DNA of 15,059 nt from Candolleomyces eurysporus (lineage: Eukaryota; Basidiomycota; Agaricomycetes; Agaricales; Psathyrellaceae), in NCBI GenBank assembly GCA_027579435.1, contig JANBPK010001406.1, positions 1-15,059 on the forward strand. The letters run 5' to 3'. Below are positions 1 through 8,908 of the stretch, piece by piece. The translations under genes were made by a program, and so were the position numbers. The number at the start of each line of letters is the position of its first letter. The stretch's first letter is position 1. The notes under the pieces are model-generated. The model did no database searches. It saw nothing but the letters and a program-made list of their open reading frames with translations, and was not told the origin of the DNA.

Positions 1-299
1 GGGTACTGCTGTGGCAGACGGTGGATTGGGAGAGGTGGGCTGGATGCTGGGACTTGGCTGGTTGGCGGTTGGGCCTATGTCCGGGCCAGAGGAATTCTGA
101 ATGGAGAGCCAGGGCCAAGGCGCGTTGGACTTGCAATCAAATCATGCATCCTCCCTCAGAGGCGCTTGCCAAATACAACCAAACACAGTCTCCACAGCCG
201 TGCCTGTGCCTCGCTCGCAGGGTCTTCATTCCAAAACACTGTGAGTGCCTCTCCTTGTTCTTGAGCCCCGTACTCATCGTGCCAGTATGTCATAGCACC
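1..299 (+). other. Upstream flank and probable 5' leader of EXO84
   Basis: No gene can be supported here. An open frame runs in from position 21 in phase with the EXO84 start, but its translation (Trp- and Cys-rich, no family resemblance) does not look like protein. A pyrimidine-rich stretch at about 245-275 just before the ATG is typical of a fungal core promoter or leader. Confidence 0.5.
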
Positions 300-3157
300 A
301 TGGACTCTCTTCGCTCGCGGCCCTCTCAGGCCCCGCGCAGGGCCTTGCAAAAGGCCCCCTCCAAGCTCTCCAAGGGCAATGCTCGTCCCAAGGCAACCCG
401 CGTCGATGATAAAATCAAGAAGCGCATGTCCATGCGCTATGCCGAAATATCCAGTCCAATCGACTCGTCGGGCATCCCTGCGATGCCCAGTCTCATGGGT
501 GCCTATCCACAGTCCAGGGGCGACGCGGCGTACGACGACGACAGAGCCATCATCCGAGATGATGCCAAAGTTGCATCCGAGGACAAGAAGATCCTCAGTG
601 CTGAAGAATTTGATCCAGATGCTTGTATGTCTCCTGCATGTCCCATTCACTTTTCCCTACTCATCCCGATCCTCAGTTTTGAAGACGAAGCTCGCCAACT
701 CCACCGAGGCCGAGCTCAAGTCACTGCAATCTGCCCTGCTCAATGCAAAGAACGACACTGCTGCGGAGCTGCAACGGAGTGTCTTCAAAAAGTATGTAAC
801 CGTTACTATCTCTTTTCTACGTCTAAACATTCCCGCTAGCTATGCCGAATTCGTTCTCATCTCCAAGGAAATCTCAAGTCTCGAAAACGAGATGCTCGAA
901 CTCAAGGAGCTTCTCTCCGACTACAAGTCTATGCCGTCCATGCTCAACATTCCCGACCCCACGTCACTCACCTCCGCCACCCTTTCTACATACAAGCGCT
1001 CTTCCGTCGCCGATCTCCGAATTCTCTATTTCAACCAAATGCAAACCCTTCATGCCTCGATAGAAGGCGCGGCCAAGTTTGTCCCTACAACACCGGGTCG
1101 ACATGTTGTAGGCGAATTCGAGAATGTGATGAGTTTGAACGCGGCAACGTACAGAATCATCAGTAAAGTTAAAATCGTGGTGCTCGACGATGCTGTGCTA
1201 GTAGCAAATCGGAGAAGAAGGCGGAATGCAGGAGGAACCGACGGCGCAGGTTCAACTGTGAACGAAGGCAAACTGGTTGCAGAAAAGTGCTGGCCTCTGA
1301 CGGAGATGTTGGTTCTGGATACCAAGGATTCTGCGAGTGAGATGGGTTTGGTGTTTATTGATTCACCCGACTCATTCATTTGCGCTCTCTAGGCATGACC
1401 AATGTTTTCAAGGTTCGCCGCGGAAAGGAGACACATGTGTATCGAACGGAGACACCTCAAGAGAAGAAGCAGATTCTGACCATGTTCAGACAAGTGGCCG
1501 AAGAATTGCAGCAGAAGCGGCGAAAGGAGAGGGAAGGCGAACATGAGAGACGCAAGAGTATCTGGACAAATGGATCAACAGGAGGAGTAAGTCGTATACG
1601 TTCTAAACCCATTCCTTCAATTCCTGACCCAACCTGGTCAGAGAAATTCACCCGTACCACCCATGCCAGAATGGATGTCAGACCTTGCGAAGAAAGGCGG
1701 AGATATTCCTTCTATTGCAAACGATGCCAAGGAAAAGGCTGAGCGCGACGCTCGGTTTGTCGGCGACTGGTCTGACAATCTCACAGTTTCCATAGCCCTG
1801 AAGGAGTGGGACAAAGCAACCGATCTTGTAGAAGAAGGCCAGGCTAAGGCAGGCACTATGCCTGCTCTAGCGGCGAAGCTTCCGGACTTGACATGGCAGC
1901 TGATCACTTCGCTCCTCGAGTCTCTTTCCCTCACTTCGAACCGGAAGTCCAGCGTTGTCAACTTGATCACGTTGTTGAATAGGTTGAAGGCTGGCGCTGC
2001 AGCTCGCGGTACCTTTCTTGAAATGCGTGGTAAGGTCATCCAGAGTCTCATGCGCAAGATTCCTTTCGAAGGACACGCCGGGGCTTATATCGGTGAACTG
2101 TCTGTGGTCTTCTTTACCGGGATCAAGCACACTGCAGATTGGTACCTTGGCGCCTTCAAAGAGAACGATGTAGCAAGCTGTAAGTTCTTGACGTAACTTC
2201 TGCGATACTTCTAGTTGACTTTGGCCAGCATTTATCGCATGGGCAAAGCAGCAGATCGAGAAATATTGCGAGATATTCCGGAAACAAGTCTATGCAAATG
2301 ACGTTGAACCCAAGATTGTCGAGGAAGCGATACAGATCACTCTGATTCAAAGTCGCAGGGTAAAGCATACGTCGCTCAGTCCTGATTTTATGTCACTGAC
2401 CGGCATTTCTCAGCTCCTCGAGGAGTATGGCCTAGACTTCAAGTACCTCCTCACACAATTGCTTGTGGAAACCCCCACCAACGTACCAGACGAACCTGTT
2501 TCTTTCCGGGCCAACGAACACAGACAGTCAAAGCAAATCGTCCAAGCAGTCAAGATATCCATGCAGCCCCCAGCAGCTCTCAGGACCAAGACTTCCGTAA
2601 CACATTTACAACCCGCACCTCCGCCCCCAACTCTCTCCGCTCCTCCCATAAGTCGTCGGCGATCCCCAGCACCCAATGGGCCGCAGCCTCAACCTTCAAG
2701 CTCAAACTTGCAATCATCTCAGTTAGCGGCATCGAGAGCGACGGATTCTGCAAGCTCCAGCTTCGCGAATCTTAGTGACCTATCTGCATTGACCTCTCCC
2801 CGCTACCGAAGTCGAACACCCGTTTCAGCTGCTCAACCCCCCAACTCCGCAGGCCCGCCCTCTCCATCGGTTCGGCGACAACAGCAGGGGGGCGGGTCGC
2901 CACCTCTGAGCGCTACGACCCCTCTACCCAGGTCTGAAAGTAGCGCTAGTGGAGCTGGTTCTTCGAGCTATTTTAGTGGTGGTAGGCCTGAGCGAGACCG
3001 TCCACCGAGGTCGTTGAGGGGTAGCCCTGTCCCAAGGACGGGTAGTCCGGCGCCTGGTCCTCCTCCGCCGAGGTCGGTGAATAGACCTGGGAGCAGTGTG
3101 GGACGGCCTCAGCAGCAGCCTTACGGCGCTGTTCCGCAGAGGCAGGGGATGATTTAA
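300..3157 (+). CDS. EXO84: Exocyst complex component Exo84
   Basis: Exo84 is a subunit of the octameric exocyst, which tethers secretory vesicles to the plasma membrane at growth sites. Exons: 300-624, 677-791, 840-1336, 1393-1586, 1642-2179, 2229-2359, 2414-3157, giving 847 residues. All six introns are GT-AG, 48-56 bp. The start at 300 has a good context (caccATGG) and opens with MDSLRSRPSQ. Landmarks are the conserved N-terminal helix (FKNYAEFVLISKE, rebuilt across intron 792-839, then SSLENEMLELKELL), a PH-type region at about residues 235-365 (VKIVVLDDAVLVANRR, FKVRRGKETHVYRTE), and a helical C-terminal region (WMSDLAKKGG, FIAWAKQQIEKYCEIF, LLEEYGLDFKYLL). Residues from about 630 to the end are a Ser/Pro/Arg-rich, probably disordered tail. 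The family assignment is firm; exact splice sites are inferred from frame and conserved blocks. Confidence 0.93.
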
Positions 3158-3406
3158 GCTCCTTTTTCGTTGGGAGGGGGAAGGGTAGTAGTGTGGCCGG
3201 ACTCGGGACTGTATCATAGTTTTTTTCTTGTTTTTTTTTTTTTGCCTACCAGCTTGACTTGGCTGGTCTGGTTCTTTGGACTTTCTTGTCTATACGTAGA
3301 CGTAATTTTTCTTCCGATTGTCAACATCTTTGACGATTTCCATTGCATTAGATCCCATGTTAACATATATATTTATACAACTATAGCTTCACTCGTCGCC
3401 TGGAGT
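3158..3406. other. Convergent 3' intergenic region with poly-T tracts
   Basis: This 249-bp gap separates the stop codons of EXO84 (plus) and the DH-domain gene (minus). It holds T runs at 3220-3226 (7) and 3231-3243 (13), a small inverted repeat (ACCAGC 3248-3253 with GCTGGT 3262-3267), and an A/T-rich stretch at 3362-3385 that reads TATAAATATATATG on the minus strand. These fit 3' untranslated and polyadenylation sequence for both genes. No coding potential is seen. Confidence 0.6.
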
Positions 3407-5038
3407 CTACTCCTTGGCCTGTGCCTGCGCCNGGGCGACCTTCTCAGAAATGAAGGTGGAAGCGTGGAATGCTCGTTCGAACTCGAAGAACGACGGGTGA
3501 GATTCCGGGATGGTGGAAAGCAAATCTGATCAAACACTATCAGTATGTTGCAATATGAAGGAACTAAGGAAACCGGAACACACCTCTAAGAATGTAGCGG
3601 TGCTGGGTAACCCGTTGAGCAGGCAACACGGACATCTCCCATAAACCGGGGCTCCCTTGCTTCCTCCACACACGATCGGGCTTGATGGAGGTGGTAGCGT
3701 TGCTATCCCTGGCAACACCGTGTTGTTTGGATTTTCGGCTCCAGAGGACGGAGACGCGTTTCAAGATGGAAAGACGACGCGGGTTGGCGTCAGGTGGTGG
3801 CGAGGTCGATGTTGGTATCGGTTGTGTGTGTTCAGTCTCTTCCAAAGAGATACGAGACATTTCTTCGGACCATTTGAGCAAAGCGGTCTCCAAGGGACGA
3901 CAGATGGCAAGAAAAGACGAGGCGACATTTTCAGGAGTGGGGGAACTCGTGAGCTCGGCGATAAAGTCCTCTCCGACCTGGATAAGTGAGAGGAGGGAGA
4001 GGAGGAGGTCGAGAGAGGTGGCAAAGATGTCTTCGTTCTTGACACACTGGCGCAACGTGTCGAGATAAGCTCGCTCTCCTTGAATTAAATCGTCGCGCAG
4101 TCGGCTTTGAGGAGAAGTATCGATGACGGTGTTGGACGTTTCCGTGTAGAGCGGGAGAGGGAGGAATCTTGTGGGCCCTTGAGAGGAAGAGGACGCCTCT
4201 GGACCCTTTTCCGAGTCGGTTTCCTGGTCCAAGTCAGGCAAAGCGGGTAGCTCCTTCTCTTTGCCCTTATTCTGCTCCAGTGGGATTACAGTAGGTCCGA
4301 GAATGTTGGACGCAAGCAAATTGGGTGAATCGAGCATGCTCCATCTTCGTTGAGAGCTCGGCGTTGATGGGGTTGGACTAGACAGAACGTGTTCCGAAAT
4401 TGCAACAGAATGGCGGCGGTGGTCGTTCGGCGCCTGCTGTTCGAGAGGCGGGTTACGACCGAACTGCTCCCGAGCAAAGGGCTGGTTAACGGGAACAGCG
4501 GCAAGGCTAAAGCTTTCGCTCGGTCGAGGTGGTTGGAGGATAGGTCTGATCTCCTGCACGCGGTTACTTGGGGGGAAGGAGTGGTATCGCCGACCACCAT
4601 CTCGACGACGCTTCTTCAAGACTGCTGGCTGTCCAGATCGCGGGTATCTAGCTCGATTGGAGGCCTCTATCTGGAGTAAGTGACCAGCAGAATCTTCGGA
4701 GACCATCGACTCTGATCGAAGCAGGGGCGCTGGAAAGGGCTTTGGCATTGCATGGTAGGTCGGTCGAGGAGCCTCATACACCGTTCGGGCTTTACGCAGC
4801 TTTCGGCGGGCTCGAGATGCTGGGAGTTGAGGGAGGTCTTTGTTCTTCCTGTCTTTGACATGTTCAGGCTGGTCAAAGCGCACAGAACGTTTTGTCTGGA
4901 AGTTGAGATTGTCTGGAACATATTCAGCGATAATCCTTGGAGCAAGGCGACGACGAGAGGGAAATACCTGGGGAAGCTCTATTCTGGTAGGATTGGGTCA
5001 TTGGAAAGATGCTGAGGCACGCAACGATGTCCTCGCAT
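3407..5038 (-). CDS. Dbl-homology (RhoGEF-like) domain protein, first exon tentative
   Basis: DH domains catalyse GDP-GTP exchange on Rho/Cdc42 GTPases, which control polarity. Model in transcription order: 5038-5021 (tentative), 4967-3584, 3525-3407; about 506 residues. The last junction (GT-AG intron 3526-3583) rebuilds the conserved DH motif LPAQRVTQHRYIL-RDLLSTIPESHPS. The first DH helix (RLRDDLIQGERAYLDTLRQC) lies at about 4103-4041. A polar, Pro/Ser-rich stretch of about 70 residues (about 3848-3640) interrupts the domain before the QRV motif. There is no PH domain after it. Residues before the DH are basic or Pro/Ser-rich and probably disordered. The reading frame is solid from 4967; upstream it meets a TGA near 4997, so a 5' intron is needed. 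Alternatives are a start at 5050 (same frame) or an intron ending at 4984. N at 3432 leaves one residue near the C-terminus undefined. GEF activity is inferred from the fold only. Confidence 0.75.
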
Positions 5039-5441
5039 GGTATTTATCATAGGTTAACATTGCCCGCATCAGACAAAAATTAACCCGAAAGAGGAGATGG
5101 GGAATCAACTCGTGTTGGAAAGACGGCCTTAGGACTCCTTGGCCCCACGAGCCCCGAGCAACGGTGGCCAAGGGACGGGATGTTTTGCCCGCGAATCTAG
5201 CTTCCACATCGAAAAGATACAATGTAGATATAGACTTTGCGCAATTCTATAGACCTCGACCGAGCTTCAGATTCACCGACATGGGAGAAGAGGAACGAGG
5301 AGGAAGAGAAGGCCCGACTCATGAGCTGCTCACGTGCGAATTGGAAATCGTGGGCGTCATCGCCAGGCACGCCTAACCTTGACATCCACCATCTTCATGG
5401 TTTTCGGCTCATAGACAGCGCACTCTCAAAGAGCATCGGCA
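5039..5441. promoter_or_regulatory. Divergent promoter between the DH gene and AP-3 delta
   Basis: About 400 bp separates the probable start of the minus-strand DH gene from the AP-3 delta ATG, so the promoters of both must lie here. A palindromic E-box CACGTG sits at 5331-5336. No clear TATA box is seen for either gene. Open frames within the gap do not resemble known proteins, although the true first exon of the DH gene could extend into the left end. Confidence 0.5.
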
Positions 5442-8400
5442 ATGTGGGAGCGTACTCTTCAGGACCTCATCCGAGGCCTGCGGGCCAACAAAAAGGACGA
5501 GGCCAAATTCATTGCAAAGGCCGTCGACGAGATTCGACAGGAGATCAAGTCTGAGGATATGGAATTGAAGGCGGGGGCAGTAATGAAGTTGACCTATGTA
5601 TGTTCTACCGCTGTAATTTGGTCAGCCTGCATGCTCACTCAGACTTTCTGACAGCTCGATATGCTAGGATATGATATGAGCTGGGCTTCGTTCCACGTCG
5701 TGGAAGTCATGTCATCAGCCAAAGCACATCTCAAGAGCGTTGGCTACCTGGGGGCGATCCAGTCGTTCACCGAAGACACCGATGTTCTTATGCTCACTAC
5801 AAACCTCTTGAAGAAGGTCAGTTTCTTCGCTTTTCAATATAGTTGCCATTTCATGAGATCCTTAGGATTTGAGTTCTACGCCCACAGATATTGCCATCAC
5901 ATTGAATGGACTCGCTCATATCGTCACGTCGGACCTCGCTCGAGACCTAGCGCCAGAGCTCATTGCTATGTTGAACCACTCGCGACCTCATATCCGGAAG
6001 CGAGCGATTTTAGCTCTCTACCGGTTGCTGTCCAAATACCCTGAAGCGACTCGCCAAGCTCGACCTCGGCTGGAGGAAAAACTCGAAGACTCTGATCCCT
6101 GTAAGTCCTTCAATCGCTGTTGGCCCGTTTCAGTAGCCTCACCGATACGCTTCAGCTGTTGTTGCTGCAACTGTCAACGTCGTTTGCGAGCTTGCTCGCA
6201 GAAATCCGAAGGACTATCTTTCATTAGCGCCGCAGCTATTTCACTTGCTGACGACGTCCTCCAATAACTGGATGCTAATTAAGATCATCAAGCTGGTAAG
6301 TCTCTTATATCAAACCCTGTCAACATATTGACCCCTTCCAATTAGTTTGGCTCATTGTGTCCTCACGAGCCTCGTCTGGTGAAGAAACTTCAACCACCGA
6401 TTACTGAGTTGATTTCGACAACTCCAGCTATCTCGTTACTCTACGAGTGTGTTCACACTTGCATTATTGGTGGAATGCTGCAAGGCTCGGCGGGAAACTC
6501 TCTTGCGAAAACGTGCGTTTCCAAGCTGGCGGCTTTCATTCAAGACCCAGATCAGAATCGTCAGTCACTCTGGATCCTGTCAACGTTTCGCGGCTGATTT
6601 TCGATTTTAGTGAAATACATCGCATTGCTTGCTATGACGAAGATCGTGCCAACCCATGCATACTTGGTCGCGGAATATCAAGATACTATCTTGCAGAGTG
6701 TCAATGATCAAGATATCAGTATCCGAATGCGTGCCCTAGATCTTGTTTCCGCAATGGTGTGTCATTTCGCAATTGGAGGGAGAGTCAGTGATAATATCGC
6801 TTCGCATACAGGTCAATCAAGGCAACCTACAGTCAATTGTGCAACAGCTTTTAAGCCATCTGGTCCCCGAATCGTCTTCAGATACCCTCTCTGCTGCCCA
6901 GTCCTTGGAACAAGCAATAACTTCTCCAGCTTCTACAAGGAATGCCGACTCGCCCAGCAAATCTCCTGCTTATCGCCTAATCTTAACCCAAAGAATATTG
7001 GATATATGCTCTCAGGGCACATATGAGAACATCACCAACTTTGAATGGTACATCTCTGTCCTCGTGGACCTTGCTCACATTTGCAATGTTGCCGTTGGTC
7101 CCCAGCTACAGGAACAGCTGGTTGATGTGACGAGCCGTGTTCGCGCAGCGAGACCGTATGCTGTCAAAGTGATGTACACCTTGCTGACCGACGAATCATT
7201 ACTTCACAATGCACGCGACCCGAAGTCGTGTTCTGAAGTTCTATTCGCAGCGGCCTGGATTTGTGGGGAATACTGCCAGTGAGCCTGCTTCTTCGACCGC
7301 ATATCGAATTAATGACTAATTTTTCTCCCGCAGACAACTGTTAGAGCCAGTCAAGTTGATCCCATACTTGATTCAGTCAGAAATCTCGAATCTCCATCCT
7401 GATGTCTTGGCTGTGTACATTCAAGCCGCTACCAAGATTTTTGGGTATTGGACGTCCGAGCTGGCTCAGAACTGGGATAATGACGATCTTCCAGAGGTCC
7501 GCCAGATTGTGGAAAGCATGTTGCCTCGGATGAAAGATCTGGCAAGCAGCGTTCATGTCGAAGTTCAAGAGCGGGTATGCATTGTTTTCTTTGCTTCTTA
7601 CTTACTCCCTTGCTGAAGACTCCACAGGCTGCGAACACATTGGGACTCTTCACCTTTGTTGCGGCTGATTTGAATTCGTTTAGGCCATCGCCTCCTTCCG
7701 ACGCAGCTCCGTCAGGCTCTGCATTCGAATCGACCAGTCTATCGTTCCCCAAGAGCCTGCTCCTTATACAGCCGCTCCTTTCCAGCTACGAGCTCAACCC
7801 AGTGGCAGCTAGTGCACAAGCTAGTGTCCCCATTCCGGAAGGCCTCGATCTGGACGAATGGTTTGTTCCACCTCCACCTGAGCCAGTCCCGGAACGAGTA
7901 GAGTCGTCTGAGAAGAAGAACAAGAAGAGTAAGAAAGGCAAAGAGAAGCAGATCAACGGCGGGAAGAAGTCTGACAAGAAGAAGAAGACCAAGGATGTTG
8001 GGTTGGAGGTTCGAGGTGATGTCTCGACGCCTGTGTACGATGAGGCCGAACCTCAGGAAGACCTGGCTGAGCGTGAGCGGGTGCGTTGTACGTCCAACTC
8101 TTTTCAGAGCTTGCTCTGACTACTCTTATCCCATAGCGCAAGGCGGAACGTCTAAATCAGCTCAAAGACGACCCGTATTACATCATGGATGATAGGCCCA
8201 AGATTTCTCAAGTGGAGGATGTGGACTCTATCCCAGTGGTTCGCCTAGATGACGTCCCTGCACCCAGCCCTGGTATGCCCCTTGATCGCTCCAATCCTAC
8301 CACTGTGTCTGACCTCCTTGTCAGGGATCGCGGAACTGAGACTCTCATCGCTAACGGCTGCCTCTCGATCGGGATCGCAGACGAGGTTTGTGATCGAAAG

Positions 8401-8653
8401 GGAGGGTGAGATGCCTGAAGGAGCCACGATCTCAGCCCCACCATTGAATCTACCAACTAAATTGGCCTCACAGTCTCAGTCATCTTCCGGGGCCAGTTCA
8501 CCCTACCCGCAACCCATCCTCTCGTCCTTCCCACAATATGAAGTGCCCGAGAGTGAACTTAGGGCTTCTACGCCCGAACCCATCAAGGTCGTACGGTCGA
8601 AGAAGACCGGTGGCAAGAAGAAACGGACAAAACCCTCCGCCGTGGATGGTTGA
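5442..8653 (+). CDS. APL5: AP-3 adaptor complex, delta subunit
   Basis: This is the large delta subunit of AP-3, the heterotetrameric coat adaptor that carries cargo from Golgi/endosomes directly to the vacuole. Exons: 5442-5597, 5655-5816, 5866-6100, 6156-6295, 6346-6559, 6611-6756, 6812-7278, 7334-7574, 7628-8080, 8137-8272, 8325-8653, giving 892 residues; all ten introns are GT-AG, 49-57 bp. The N-terminus MWERTLQDLIRGLRANKKDE is typical of the family. The alpha-solenoid adaptin domain (about residues 1-590) includes LDMLGYDMSWASFHVVEVMS, NLLKKDLSS (across intron 5817-5865), LNGLAHIVTSDLARDLAPEL, RKRAILALYRL and GEYCQQLLEPVKLIPYLI. A Lys-rich hinge (encoded at about 7911-7992) and a C-terminal tail ending in a basic KKTGGKKKRTK segment follow. 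The DPYYIMDD block at 8167-8190 is retained. No beta-type or ear domain swap is seen. The assignment is very secure. Confidence 0.95.
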
Positions 8654-8908
8654 TATTGTTCAAGTCACATCGGCCGAGGCCATGTATGGTTTCGGTTTTG
8701 TGTAGGGTACGGTACATACATTTGTGGATTAATTAGATGTGGATATTACTTTAAGGATACATTTCATATCGTATAACCAGGATGGAGTGTGCGCGTGTGT
8801 GATATATGTGATTAGTTTAGACAAGGTATGAGGAGCAAGCTTAAGCGCGCAAGATCAAAACGGAAATGCCCAACGGCCAATTGCGAATGCCTGGATATGT
8901 ATATATTA
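8654..8908. other. Convergent 3' intergenic region
   Basis: A gap of 255 bp lies between the stop codons of AP-3 delta (plus) and the GCK-III kinase (minus). It is A/T-richer than its neighbours, with TAATTAGATG at about 8731-8740, a GT-rich stretch at about 8788-8810, and alternating TA at 8896-8908 adjoining the kinase stop. This is consistent with two 3' untranslated regions. No gene is seen. Confidence 0.5.

Noticed and set aside
21..839. Long plus-strand open frame covering the EXO84 first exon with an N-terminal extension
   Set aside because: The part before 300 has no protein-like character, and the part after 624 reads through an intron in the wrong frame for the conserved Exo84 helix.
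3231..3243. Run of 13 T next to a small inverted repeat, considered as an intrinsic terminator
   Set aside because: Nuclear protein-coding genes do not use hairpin/poly-U termination; it is more likely 3' untranslated low-complexity sequence.
3657..4679. Plus-strand open frames antisense to the DH-domain gene (3657-3989, 3682-4068, 4389-4679)
   Set aside because: They are antisense shadows; only the minus-strand frame gives a recognisable domain.
7911..7992. AAG-rich purine stretch considered as a tandem repeat
   Set aside because: It encodes the Lys-rich hinge of AP-3 delta, with irregular codons and no fixed period.
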